This document shows, in pieces, positions 41,010 through 50,123 of a DNA stretch of 64,000 nt. Location of the stretch: contig NZ_FUID01000072.1 in NCBI RefSeq assembly GCF_900163635.1, positions 1 to 64,000 of the forward strand, in the 5' to 3' direction. A program made the position numbers and the translations under genes. This DNA comes from Leucobacter sp. 7(1). GTDB taxonomy: Bacteria; Actinomycetota; Actinomycetes; Actinomycetales; Microbacteriaceae. The notes beneath the pieces are model-generated. The model made no database searches and had not been told where the DNA came from. It saw only the letters and a list, made by a program, of their open reading frames with translations. Positions within the stretch are counted from its first letter, which is position 1. Each line of letters starts with the position of its first letter.

Positions 41010-42626
41010 ATGACGACACTCCTCCTCCCGCACGCACAGGCGAAGCCTCCACCGTTTCGGTGGACAGGACCCGAGGTGCCGTTACCCGGCACCCGGCCGG
41101 TGTTTCTGTATCTGCGGCTTTCGCGTGCACACGGTGACGGGCGGGATGCGATTGAGCGGCAACGTCTCGACCTGACACGCAAGCTCGCAGCAGAGGGCGG
41201 GTGGACAGTGATGGGCGAGTACGTCGACCGAGACTCCGCCAGCGCGTACGCGCGGACGGAGCGTGCGGGGTGGCGCGCGCTGAATGCAGGGATCGCGTCG
41301 GGCCGGGTGCGGGCGGTGGCGTTCTGGAAACTCGACCGCACCTTGCGGATCGCCTCGCGCTGCTTGGAATGGGTGACCTCATGCCAACAGCAGGGTGTGA
41401 CCTTGCTGTCGCACCAGGACTCCACGGATGAACTGAACAGCGTCACCGCCGCCGCGAAACTCTCGACCGGGGTGAAGGCGTTGTTGGCGGAGGCTGAGAC
41501 GGACACGATGAGTGAGCGTCAGCGTGCCGCGAAACGCCACGCCGCGCAGGCGGGGTTCATCAACGGCGGACGTCGCCCTTTCGGCTGGCAACCCGGACAA
41601 CGAGTCACCGATAGTGCTGGACGGACGGGTCGGCGTCTGGAGCCTCACCCGGTCGAACACCTGGCGTTGAAGGATGCTGTCGCCCTCGTGCTCGCCGGGG
41701 CCGGCCTCCGTGAAGTCGCTGTGCACTGGCAGACACGCTACGGGATCACCGGCACCGAGGGCGGGCTCGTGAGCGATTAGAAGGTGCGTGCCGCGTTGAT
41801 CTCGCCCCGGATGGTCGGCTACCGGCAACACCAGTTGCCGCCACATCGTCGAGGCGTCAGTGTCGATCCGCTCGACCACATCGCCCGAACCCCGGACGGG
41901 GAGCCAGTAATCGGCCAGGAACCAGTGTGCGATCTGGCAACCTGGCACCGCATTCAAGCAGCCCTGCGATCACGCAGCACCGGCGCACGGAATGGGTGGG
42001 GGACACGCGCGTGGTTGCTCACAGGGCTACTGAGGTGCCCGTGCGGAAGCCCTCTGGCCGGTGTCGCGCAGCCACAAAAGCCGGACGCCGACGGCCACCG
42101 GGTGGTCCGATACGTGTATCGATGCAAAGCGAACCGCCGCCACGGGGCAGGCACCTGCACGGGCGGGGTCTCGATCACTGCGCCTGTTGCGGAGCAGTTC
42201 GTCGTGGACTGGTTGTTCGAGTTCTTCTCCAGCGACCGCCTTGATGCTCACAACAGAAAGGTGGAGAGCGCGAACGTCGCGGCGGTTGGCCGCGTCGACG
42301 CAGAGCTGACGGTTGCCGGTGAGGAGCTCGATGCCCTTCACGGCAGGGCGGCTTCACTGACTGTCGGTAGTGGGCTTCACCAGATCGTCACCGGGATGAT
42401 CGCCCGCGTGCAGGAGGGCATCGCGAATCTGAACGATGAACGTGTTGCTCTCACGGTCGAGCACCCGGCACCGCTCACGCATGAGCGACTCGTCGCGGTG
42501 TGGACGACGCTGAACAACGAGTCACGCCGGACGGTACTGCGTCAGCTCATCCAGCACATCGATCTCGCGCCGGGTCGCGGACGTCCCGCTGAACGGCTCA
42601 ACATCGTTCTCCGCTCTGGACAGTGA
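41010..42626 (+). pseudogene. Large serine recombinase (integrase), amber-interrupted
   Basis: A 538-codon frame with one in-frame TAG at 41778-41780 (codon 257). The first part is a resolvase catalytic domain: Ser38 in YLRLSR, ERQRLDL, and the RDSASAY and FWKLDR segments. After the stop the same frame continues with a recombinase domain (SPRMVGYR), a zinc ribbon (LLRCPCGS, YRCKANRRHGAGTC) and a coiled coil. This is the phage/ICE-type large serine integrase. It lies 440 bases from the att junction in comM, which it presumably made. A single point mutation separates it from an intact gene, so inactivation is recent, or the TAG is read through. Confidence 0.88.
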
Positions 42627-42980
42627 TGCCCGCGCGGCGGCGACGCGCCGCTCCGCTCGCGCGAGCTGCCGTTTCAATCTCGCCACCTCGTCGAGCGCGC
42701 GTCGGTGCTCAATCTGCGCTTCTCGGAAGCGCCGGGCCCGCTCCCGAATGTCGTTCACAGGAACTGAACCGGTGATTCGGTAGCGGTGACCGCAGTCGGC
42801 GCACGGCCAGGTTGGAGCGTCCGGGGCATGGAGGGTTGCGTGTTGCCGGTAACGAATCGTGTGACCGCACGCGAGCGATATTTCCCACTCCCGCATCGGT
42901 GACTCGATGGTGGCGGCTGACTCGATAAGGGTCCGCAACTGTTCGACAGCGGAGGGCGTCAACGGCGGGATCGTGTGCAT
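42522..42980 (-). CDS. Zinc-ribbon/coiled-coil small protein
   Basis: 152 residues from ATG 42980 (GGAG seven bases upstream; ATG 42986 also possible). It has paired cysteines (SLACGHTIRYRQH, WPCADCGHRYRIT) like a zinc ribbon, then a long basic coiled coil (about 95-145) rich in Arg/Ala/Glu. It overlaps the 3' end of the recombinase gene by 105 bases on the other strand and lies between it and the att junction. Could be an accessory or directionality factor; coding quality is fair but not certain. Confidence 0.45.
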   Translation of the reverse strand: MHTIPPLTPSAVEQLRTLIESAATIESPMREWEISLACGHTIRYRQHATLHAPDAPTWPCADCGHRYRITGSVPVNDIRERARRFREAQIEHRRALDEVARLKRQLARAERRVAAARASLSRAENDVEPFSGTSATRREIDVLDELTQYRPA

Positions 42981-43065
42981 ATTCATGCTCCAATCTGACC
43001 GCGCCGGACCAGGATTCGCCCGCCGACCAGCCCGGTTCTGAGCCCGCTGGCGGCTACACTGGGAG

Positions 43066-43110
43066 CACCCAATCGAGGTGTACTTTCCATTCCTTGCTGA
43101 GGCACCCGAA
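43066..43110 (+). repeat. att junction (attR-like) in comM, copy 5
   Basis: CACCCAATCGAGGTGTACTT, then TCCATTCCTTGCTGA, then GGCACCCGAA. The left side matches att-like copies 1-3; the right side is comM coding sequence. The switch falls at the GA dinucleotide shared by the attP-like copies (GCTGATAGG) and by the expected comM sequence (GACGAGGCACC). I read this as the attR made by a serine integrase. Confidence 0.7.
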
Positions 43111-43716
43111 TTTCCGCGAGCCACCCTCGATGCGCTCCGGCAGCCCCTCGAATCTGGCAGCGTCGAGATTCACCGATCCCAGCTGCGCGCCAGGTTCCCC
43201 GCACGCGTGCAACTGGTGCTCGCCGCGAATCCGTGCCCGTGCGGCAACGCGGACTCGATCGTGACCGGGGAGGAGTGCCGGTGTGCCCCGAGCGCGCGGA
43301 TCCGGTACCAGCAGCGCATCTCGGGCCCGCTCGCCGACCGCATTGACGTTCGGCTGACGCTTCGTCGGGTGTCGCAGGTGCTTCGATCCGACCCGGAACA
43401 CGTCGCCCCGACGAGTGCAGAGGTGCGCGCTCGAGTATCCACGGCACGAGAACGGTCTGCTGTGCGCCTCGCGGGGACGCCGTGGCGGGTGAACGCCGAG
43501 GTCCCCGGGCACTGGCTTCGCGCTCCGAAACAGCGACTCCCGCGGGCGCACACCGCCGTGCTCGACCGGGCCTTGGCACGCGGCGCACTCACACTGCGCG
43601 GCTACGACCGGGTGTTGCGTGTGGCCTGGAGCGTCGCCGATCTCGCCGGGCACGAGACTCCGGATCGCGCAGACCTCGCCTATGCGCTTCTGCTCCGCAA
43701 CGGGAGCACGCCATGA
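43099..43716 (+). pseudogene. comM: comM (YifB, Mg-chelatase-like ATPase), 5'-truncated
   Basis: About 205 C-terminal residues of a protein normally near 500. It begins in the Walker B region (EAPEFPRATLDALRQPLESG where intact proteins read FLDEAPEF) and continues through NPCPCGN and ISGPLADRID to the normal C-terminus. The N-terminal AAA+ Walker A half is missing because the island ends here. The stop overlaps dprA (ATGA). ComM is a hexameric helicase promoting branch migration during natural transformation; here it must be non-functional. Confidence 0.9.
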
Positions 43717-44990
43717 TCGATCCCCGGAGGGGAATTGGCGCTGACCCTGATCTCGGAGGTCGCCTGGGTAGGCTCTTGGGGCCTGCGCAGAATAGCGGAG
43801 CGGCGCTCAGCGAAGCGTCTTCGGACGAGACCGCAGCCCGCGTGGTGTGGGCACGCCTCGGTGAACCCGGTGACGCGACCGCGGGGGCACTCATTGCGAG
43901 CCTGGGGGCAGAGGTCGCGCTCCGGCTCCTCCGGGAAGGGCACAGCGCCCGCCGAATCGCAGACCAGGCGCGGGAGGCCGGTGCCGACCTCACCGACCCT
44001 GTGGTCGCGTCGGGCCTGGCGCGTTGGCAGCCCAGGCTCAGCTATCGAGAGCTCCTCGAAGACCTCGACCGGGGAATCGCCGCGGGCCTCCGGCTCCTCA
44101 CCCCCGCATCGGCGGAGTGGCCCGCGGGGCTCGGGGACCTCGGCGATCACGCGCCACTTGTGCTCTGGGTTCGGGGCGACCCCGCGAGGCTCACGGACCC
44201 CCAAATCGCCATCGTCGGGGCGCGCGCCTGCACGGGCTACGGCGCACACGTCACCGCGGAGCTCGCCGACGTCGCCGGGGCACTCGGTGCGACCGTGGTT
44301 TCTGGCGGCGCATATGGAATCGACGCCGTCGCTCACCGCACCGCGCTCGCCGCAGCACGGACGACGATTGCGGTGCTCGCCGGTGGGGCGGATCGTGCCT
44401 ACCCTCGGGCCCACACCGCTCTCCTGTCCCGAATCGGCGAGACCGGGCTGGTGTGCTCCGAGATGATGCCCGGAGCCGCACCGACGCGATGGCGGTTCTT
44501 ACAGCGCAACCGGCTGATCGCCGCGCTCGCTCAGGCCACGCTCGTGACCGAGGCCGGGCTGCGCTCGGGGTCGCTGAACACCGCCGGCCACGCCGCGACG
44601 CTCGGGCGCCCCATCGGGGCGGTGCCCGGCCCGGTGACGAGTGCCGCATCGGCAGGGTGTCATCGGCTGATTCGCGACTACGGTGCGGCACTCGTGACCG
44701 GAGAAGAAGATCTCCGGGAACTCCTGTCATTGCCGCGAGCAGGGGTTGACGAGCTCGCGGAGGAACATGCAAGCGCAGCGGTGGATCGGCCACCCGCGCT
44801 GCATCGCCGCATCGTTGACGCACTGCCGCTCCGTGGCGGGCGGACGACTGAGAGCGTGGCTCAGCACGCGGGCGTCGGGATCGCTGAGGCGCGCGGCGCA
44901 CTCGCCGAGCTGGCGCTCCTCGGACACGTGGCCCGCCACGAAACGCCGGGAACGGGGGAGACGCGATGGGCGTTGCACCGGCGACAATAG
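43713..44990 (+). CDS. dprA: DNA-processing protein DprA
   Basis: 425 residues. Central Rossmann domain with IVGARACTGYG, SGGAYGIDAVAHRTAL and the DprA core LAGGADRAYPRAH...RNRLIAALAQATLV; C-terminal winged-helix DML1-like domain (RIVDALPLRGGRTTESVAQHA). Loads RecA on incoming single-stranded DNA. ATG 43713 overlaps the comM stop and follows an N-terminal actinobacterial extension. Because comM is truncated just upstream, dprA may now be expressed from island-derived promoters. Confidence 0.95.
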   Translation: MIDPRRGIGADPDLGGRLGRLLGPAQNSGAALSEASSDETAARVVWARLGEPGDATAGALIASLGAEVALRLLREGHSARRIADQAREAGADLTDPVVASGLARWQPRLSYRELLEDLDRGIAAGLRLLTPASAEWPAGLGDLGDHAPLVLWVRGDPARLTDPQIAIVGARACTGYGAHVTAELADVAGALGATVVSGGAYGIDAVAHRTALAAARTTIAVLAGGADRAYPRAHTALLSRIGETGLVCSEMMPGAAPTRWRFLQRNRLIAALAQATLVTEAGLRSGSLNTAGHAATLGRPIGAVPGPVTSAASAGCHRLIRDYGAALVTGEEDLRELLSLPRAGVDELAEEHASAAVDRPPALHRRIVDALPLRGGRTTESVAQHAGVGIAEARGALAELALLGHVARHETPGTGETRWALHRRQ

Positions 44991-44994
44991 GAGC

Positions 44995-45954
44995 ATGCAC
45001 CTGGAAGCGGCTACCGCGGCGTTCCTCGCGGCCGTGCGCGCCGAATACGGCTATTCCGAGCACACGGTGCGCGCGTACGAGCGCGACCTGCGAGACTTCG
45101 CCGACTTCGCCGAGCGCATGGGCAGCGCCCAGCTCGCCGACTGCGAGCTGGAACTTATGCGCGCGTGGCTCTGGGACCGACAACAGCGCGGCCTTGCCGC
45201 GAGCACGCTCGCCCGCAACGTCGCAACCCTAAAATCTTTCGGCAGCTGGCTCGAACGCACCCGGCTGGTCCCCGGAAACCCTGCCTCACGCCTACGCACC
45301 CCGAAAGCTCCGCGCGCACTCCCGCGGGTGCTCGGGGACGAACAGATCAGCCGGATCCTGGAACGGGTTGCCCGCCGCGCCGCGGCCGGGCCCCCTGATA
45401 GTCCGGGCGTCCCGGAGGCCGGGCGCGATTCCACCGTCCTCGAGCTGCTGTACGCCACGGCGCTGCGCGTCTCCGAGCTGTGCGGCCTCACCGCCGGTGG
45501 GCTCGACCGCCGCGAACGTACCGTGCGCGTGCTGGGTAAGGGCAACAAAGAACGGATTGTGCCCTTTGGTGCCCCCGCAGCCCGCGCGCTCGATGATTAT
45601 CTTGCCCGCACTCGCCCCGTACTCGCGGCGCGCTCAGTATCTTCCGCGGCGTCTTCCGAAACACCCACGCACCGGGACAGTCCGCTCTTCCTGAACAATC
45701 AGGGAGGCCCGCTCACCCCGAGCGCTGTGTACCGACTCGTGTCCCGAGAGCTCGCCGATGAACCCGGGAGTGGCCCGAGCGGACCGCACACCCTGCGCCA
45801 CACAGCTGCCACCCACTTGCTCAACGGGGGCGCCGACCTGCGGGTTGTGCAGGAGATGCTTGGCCACTCCAGCCTCGCAAGCACGCAGGTGTATACGCAC
45901 GTCTCCACTGAGCGGCTCGCGGAACGGTACCGGCAGGCCCATCCACGCGCCTAA
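44995..45954 (+). CDS. xerC: Tyrosine recombinase XerC
   Basis: 319 residues, slightly longer than usual owing to an insertion after LARTRPVL (about 205-220) and another near 135. SAM-like N-terminal domain, catalytic Arg in ATALRVSEL, Lys in LGKGNKE, HTLRHTAATH, LGHSS and the nucleophile Tyr in STQVYTHV. Resolves chromosome dimers at dif. ATG 44995 preceded by AGGAG, 4 bases after dprA. Confidence 0.93.
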   Translation: MHLEAATAAFLAAVRAEYGYSEHTVRAYERDLRDFADFAERMGSAQLADCELELMRAWLWDRQQRGLAASTLARNVATLKSFGSWLERTRLVPGNPASRLRTPKAPRALPRVLGDEQISRILERVARRAAAGPPDSPGVPEAGRDSTVLELLYATALRVSELCGLTAGGLDRRERTVRVLGKGNKERIVPFGAPAARALDDYLARTRPVLAARSVSSAASSETPTHRDSPLFLNNQGGPLTPSAVYRLVSRELADEPGSGPSGPHTLRHTAATHLLNGGADLRVVQEMLGHSSLASTQVYTHVSTERLAERYRQAHPRA

Positions 45955-45966
45955 GACGCGACGACG

Positions 45967-46584
45967 CTACTCCCACGGCAGCAGCACCGGCCTGCCCAGG
46001 AGGTACCGGAGCGGCGAGACATACTCGCCCCGCACGCGAACTCCGAGGTGGACGCACTCGGTCGCGCAGTGCCCGCCGCGTGCCGCGGTGCCCAGGGGCG
46101 CACCCGCGACAAGCTGATCGCCCACGCTGAGCGTGCTCGCTATCGGCTCCCAGGAGTAGACGGTGTCGGCGTCGACGCGGATCGTCAGCGTGCCCCGATC
46201 CACGACAACTCCGACAAACTCGACGGTGCCGGGCGCGGGAGCGGCGAGGACGCTCCCCGGCACTGCGGGGATATCTATGCCACGGTGCCCGGCGGTGTAG
46301 GGCGAGGGTGGCGGGCGATACGCTCCGGTCACGTGCAGTGGTGCCCCGAAGGGCGGGAGCCACAGTGTGTCTCCGCGCGACGGATCGTCCGGAGACACGG
46401 TGCTCGGGTGCGGACTGCCGTGGCCAGCGGCCGGCAGCCCAACCACGGAGCCGAACGCAAGCACGGCGACGAGCGTCGCGTGTGCAAGGACACGGCCGAC
46501 ACGCGGTTGTGCGCGGAATGCAGTGAATTCCCGAGTTGGCGCGGTCAGAATGGATGGTGATGGGGGGTCTCGCGGGAGAGTCAT
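45967..46584 (-). CDS. M23-family peptidoglycan endopeptidase
   Basis: 205 residues. Signal/anchor helix (about 30-54), then LytM-like domain with GHRGIDI (zinc His and Asp) and the CVHLGVRV segment in place of the usual HLHFE, consistent with other actinobacterial exported members. Cleaves or regulates cleavage of peptidoglycan in the periplasmic-like space. Start ATG 46584 with GGGAG upstream; longer starts are rejected. Convergent with xerC (12 bases). Confidence 0.88.
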   Translation of the reverse strand: MTLPRDPPSPSILTAPTREFTAFRAQPRVGRVLAHATLVAVLAFGSVVGLPAAGHGSPHPSTVSPDDPSRGDTLWLPPFGAPLHVTGAYRPPPSPYTAGHRGIDIPAVPGSVLAAPAPGTVEFVGVVVDRGTLTIRVDADTVYSWEPIASTLSVGDQLVAGAPLGTAARGGHCATECVHLGVRVRGEYVSPLRYLLGRPVLLPWE

Positions 46585-46930
46585 GCGCTCAGGCTCCCGG
46601 ACACGCCGCGCCTCGGGCGCTGCAGCGGGCCCGGTGTGGAGAAGTTGCAAGCGGTACAGAAAATCCTGGGCTGTGAGCGACGGGGCAGGATCCCGCGCAG
46701 CGCGAAAACCCGCGCGCACTGTGCGCGCAGGCGGGCCCGCACGGATGCTAGACTTGTCGACGCACCTCGACAGAGGTGACTTCGCGTGCCCGCTCATCAG
46801 CGCATCGCCATCGGTCTTCATTCACTCGAACGAAGCGGCGAGGCCTGAGGGCACCAGGATCTGGTCGCATCCGCGACCGACATAACCGCAAGCGCGTGCC
46901 CGCACGGGTGCGCAGAACAGGAGGACGGCA
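46585..46930 (+). promoter_or_regulatory. rpsB promoter and leader region
   Basis: 346 bases between the divergent M23 gene and rpsB with no gene. TAGACT at 46749-46754 is a good -10 hexamer; the -35 box is not obvious. This would give a leader of about 170 bases, long enough for the S2-binding autoregulatory structure known in other bacteria; I cannot confirm the fold. A strong AGGAGG lies six bases before the rpsB ATG. Confidence 0.45.
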
Positions 46931-47809
46931 ATGGCCGTCGTTACCATGCGCCAGCTGCTCGACAGCGGCGTCCACTTCGGACACCAGACCCGCCGCTGGA
47001 ACCCGAAGATGAAGCGCTTCATCTTCACCGAGCGCTCGGGCATCTACATCATCGATCTGCAGCAGTCGCTGACCTACATCGATGCAGCCTACGACTTCGT
47101 GAAGCAGACCGTCGCACGCGGCGGCAACGTGCTCTTCGTCGGCACCAAGAAGCAGGCCCAGGAAGCCGTTGCCGAGCAGGCAACGCGCGTCAACCAGCCC
47201 TACGTGAACCAGCGTTGGCTCGGTGGCCTGCTCACCAACTTCCAGACCGTTACCGGTCGTCTCGAGCGTATGAAGGAGCTCGAGCAGCTCGACTTCGAGG
47301 GCACCACGAGTGGCTTCACCAAGAAGGAGCTCCTCCTCAAGAAGCGCGAGCTTGACAAGCTGCAGAAGTCGCTCGGCGGCATCCGCAACATGGGCAAGAC
47401 GCCGTCAGCGCTCTGGATCGTCGACACCAAGAAGGAGCACCTCGCAATCGACGAGGCGCGCAAGCTGGGCATCCCCGTCATTGCGATCCTTGACACGAAC
47501 TGCGACCCCGACGAGGTCACCTACCCGATCCCGGGTAACGATGACGCGATCCGCTCCGTTGCACTCCTCACCCGCGTGATCGCTGACGCGGTTGCCGAGG
47601 GCCTCATGGAGCGTCACCAGAAGCCCGAGGCTGGCGAAGCTGCTGCTGAGCCCCTCGCTGAGTGGGAAGTTGAACTGCTCAACGCAGACGCACCCGCCGC
47701 AGACGCAACCGAGGCACCTGCTGCTGAGGCAACCGAGGCACCCGCCGCTGAGGCAACCGAGGCACCCGCTGCCGAGGAAGCTGCTGCAGAGGCACCGGCA
47801 GCCGAGTAA
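46931..47809 (+). CDS. rpsB: 30S ribosomal protein S2
   Basis: 292 residues. Full conserved S2 body ([63 protein letters not shown]) to about residue 245, plus a C-terminal tail of acidic/alanine repeats (ATEAPAAE three times, then variants) that is typical for actinobacteria but low-complexity. Part of the 30S subunit, helping S1 and mRNA docking. First of the rpsB-tsf pair; tsf follows after 45 bases. Confidence 0.97.
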   Translation: MAVVTMRQLLDSGVHFGHQTRRWNPKMKRFIFTERSGIYIIDLQQSLTYIDAAYDFVKQTVARGGNVLFVGTKKQAQEAVAEQATRVNQPYVNQRWLGGLLTNFQTVTGRLERMKELEQLDFEGTTSGFTKKELLLKKRELDKLQKSLGGIRNMGKTPSALWIVDTKKEHLAIDEARKLGIPVIAILDTNCDPDEVTYPIPGNDDAIRSVALLTRVIADAVAEGLMERHQKPEAGEAAAEPLAEWEVELLNADAPAADATEAPAAEATEAPAAEATEAPAAEEAAAEAPAAE

Positions 47810-47854
47810 TTCGGTTTCCCCACCGTTCACTGAACCACTCAAAAGGAGTCACAC

Positions 47855-48685
47855 ATGGCTGCAGTAAGCATGGCCGCTGTGAAGGAGCTGCGCGAGCGTC
47901 TCGGCGCCGGCATGCTCGACAGCAAGAACGCGCTCGTCGAGGCTGAGGGCGACATCGAGAAGGCGATTGAGATCCTGCGTCTCAAGGGCCTCAAGGGTGT
48001 TGCCAAGCGCGGCGACCGCGAGGCGAGCGAGGGTCTCGTTGCGGCGCGTCAGAGCGATGGCGCTGCCACGATGATCGAGCTCGTGTGCGAGACCGACTTC
48101 GTCGCGAAGAACGCGAAGTTCATCGCCCTGGCTGATCGTGTCATCGATGCAATTGTCGCCGCTTCGGCTGGCACCGTCGAGGAAGCCCTCGCGGCTCCCC
48201 TCGAGGGCAAGACCGTTGCTGACGTGATCACCGACGAGTCGGCGATCCTGGGCGAGCGCATCGTGCTCCGCAAGGTGTCTCGTGTCGAGGCACCGGCTAC
48301 CTCGGTGTACCTGCACCAGACCTCGAAGGATCTGCCCCCGCAGATCGGCGTGGTTGTCGGGTACGAGGGCGAGGGCGCGGACGTTGCCCTCAGCATTGCA
48401 CGGCACATCTCCTTCGCTGATCCGATCTACGTGACGCGCGACGAGGTCCCCGCGGCCGACGTCGACAAGGAGCGCGAGATCGTCACCGAGATTTCCAAGA
48501 GCGAGGGTAAGCCTGAGGCTGCACTCCCGAAGATCGTTGAGGGGCGTCTGAACGCGTTCTTCAAGCAGGTCGTGCTCGGCGAGCAGGTTCACGCGCTTGA
48601 CGACGAAAAGCGCGAGGTCCAGAAGGTCGCGGCTGCGGCCGGGATCACGGTGACCGGTTTCGCACGAAACAAGGTCGGCGCCTAA
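47855..48685 (+). CDS. tsf: Elongation factor Ts
   Basis: 276 residues. N-terminal UBA-like domain ([21 protein letters not shown]), TDFVAKN core motif and two subdomains for nucleotide exchange on EF-Tu. ATG 47855 with AAAAGGAG seven bases upstream; an internal ATG at 47870 is in the UBA lead-in. A 12-bp hairpin follows the stop codon and separates it from pyrH. Confidence 0.97.
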   Translation: MAAVSMAAVKELRERLGAGMLDSKNALVEAEGDIEKAIEILRLKGLKGVAKRGDREASEGLVAARQSDGAATMIELVCETDFVAKNAKFIALADRVIDAIVAASAGTVEEALAAPLEGKTVADVITDESAILGERIVLRKVSRVEAPATSVYLHQTSKDLPPQIGVVVGYEGEGADVALSIARHISFADPIYVTRDEVPAADVDKEREIVTEISKSEGKPEAALPKIVEGRLNAFFKQVVLGEQVHALDDEKREVQKVAAAAGITVTGFARNKVGA

Positions 48686-48693
48686 CTGGTGTT

Positions 48694-48728
48694 CACAGGA
48701 CCCGGGCCATTTTGGTCCGGGTCCTGTG
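48694..48728 (+). terminator. Hairpin after tsf
   Basis: CACAGGACCCGG pairs perfectly with CCGGGTCCTGTG around an 11-base loop. No T-run follows, as is common in high-GC actinobacteria. Likely an intrinsic-type terminator or attenuator between tsf and pyrH. Confidence 0.65.
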
Positions 48729-48807
48729 CTATGCCCGCACTACTATTGCCTCAACTGAGGCGTTCCCTATTCTTTCCCCCACCGCGCCCCACAAAGGAGA
48801 CCCCCAC

Positions 48808-49527
48808 ATGACCGAGACCGCAAACCGCAAGCGTCGAGTTCTGCTGAAGCTCTCTGGCGAGGCATTCGGTGGGGGCACGCTCGGGGTCAACCCCGACGTT
48901 GTCAGCCAGATCGCCCGCGAGATCGCAGCAGCAATGGAGCACGCTGAGGTCGCCGTTGTGGTGGGCGGTGGCAACTTCTTCCGTGGCGCCGAGCTTTCGC
49001 AGCGCGGCATGGATCGCGCTCGTGCGGACTACATGGGCATGCTGGGCACCGTCATGAACGCCCTCGCCCTGCAGGACTTCCTCGAGCAGGCTGGCGTCTC
49101 AAGCCGAGTGCAGTCCGCAATCACGATGACGCAGGTTGCCGAGACCTACATTCCGCTGCGTGCCGTGCGCCACCTGGAGAAGGGGCGTGTGGTGATCTTC
49201 GGAGCCGGCGCAGGCCTCCCGTACTTTTCCACCGACACAGTCTCGGCGCAGCGTGCGCTCGAGATCCACGCTGACGAGGTCCTCGTCGCAAAGAACGGCG
49301 TCGATGGTGTGTATACCGCGGACCCCGCGAAGGATCCGAACGCGACGCTGATCCACGACATCAGCTACAACGAAGCTCTGGTCCAGGGCCTCAAGGTTGT
49401 CGACTCCACAGCGTTCAGCCTGTGCATGGATAACGGGATGCCCATGCGCGTGTTTGGTATGGAGCCCGCCGGAAACGTGACCGCGGCGATCCGTGGCGAG
49501 AAGCTCGGAACCCTGGTACACCGCTAA
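48808..49527 (+). CDS. pyrH: Uridylate kinase (UMP kinase)
   Basis: 239 residues, amino-acid-kinase fold. Contains [25 protein letters not shown], the [20 protein letters not shown] segment and the [12 protein letters not shown] segment. Phosphorylates UMP to UDP. ATG 48808 with AAAGGAG eight bases upstream; a longer upstream frame overlaps the hairpin and is rejected. Followed by frr, the usual order. Confidence 0.96.
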   Translation: MTETANRKRRVLLKLSGEAFGGGTLGVNPDVVSQIAREIAAAMEHAEVAVVVGGGNFFRGAELSQRGMDRARADYMGMLGTVMNALALQDFLEQAGVSSRVQSAITMTQVAETYIPLRAVRHLEKGRVVIFGAGAGLPYFSTDTVSAQRALEIHADEVLVAKNGVDGVYTADPAKDPNATLIHDISYNEALVQGLKVVDSTAFSLCMDNGMPMRVFGMEPAGNVTAAIRGEKLGTLVHR

Positions 49528-49563
49528 GCTTGAAGCAGTTCGGCAACACATAAGGAGAACACC

Positions 49564-50118
49564 GTGATCGAAGAGGTCTTCGTAGACATCAAGGACCGGA
49601 TGAACGGCGCAGTGGCGTCCGCGAAGGACGGCTTTGCCTCGGTGCGAACCGGCCGTGCGACGCCCGCTCTGCTGCAGAACCTGCAGGTCGACTACTACGG
49701 CACGCCCACGCCGCTGCCGCAGCTCGCCTCGGTCCAGAATCAGGACGCCCGCAGCCTCCTCATCACGCCCTACGACAAGGGCGCGATGAAGGACATCGAG
49801 CAGGCGATCCGCGACATGCCCAACCTTGGCGCGAACCCCTCGAACGACGGCACCGTCATTCGCGTAACGCTGCCCGACCTCACCGAGGAACGCCGCAAGG
49901 AGTTCGTGAAGATTGTGAAGGGTCGTGCTGAAGACGCACGCGTTGCAATTCGCAACGTGCGCCGTCAGGGCAAGGACGATCTCGAGGCCCTCAAGAGCGA
50001 TCTTGGCGAGGATGAGGTCGCCCGCGCAGAGAAGGAGCTCGAAGCTGTGACGAAGCAGTTCATCGAGCAGATCGATGATGCGCTCAAGCGCAAAGAAGCT
50101 GAGCTGCTGGAGGTCTAG
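49564..50118 (+). CDS. frr: Ribosome recycling factor
   Basis: 184 residues, full length. [23 protein letters not shown]-type start, the [23 protein letters not shown] core and C-terminal [10 protein letters not shown] are standard RRF. GTG 49564 with AAGGAG eight bases upstream. Splits post-termination ribosomes with EF-G. Follows pyrH by 36 bases. Confidence 0.97.
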   Translation: MIEEVFVDIKDRMNGAVASAKDGFASVRTGRATPALLQNLQVDYYGTPTPLPQLASVQNQDARSLLITPYDKGAMKDIEQAIRDMPNLGANPSNDGTVIRVTLPDLTEERRKEFVKIVKGRAEDARVAIRNVRRQGKDDLEALKSDLGEDEVARAEKELEAVTKQFIEQIDDALKRKEAELLEV

Positions 50119-50123
50119 GCGGC

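Noticed and set aside
43078-43716. Treating the comM fragment as a complete gene starting at 43078
   Set aside because: The apparent start lies in att sequence; the Walker A half is missing and the first comM residues fall inside the ATPase core.
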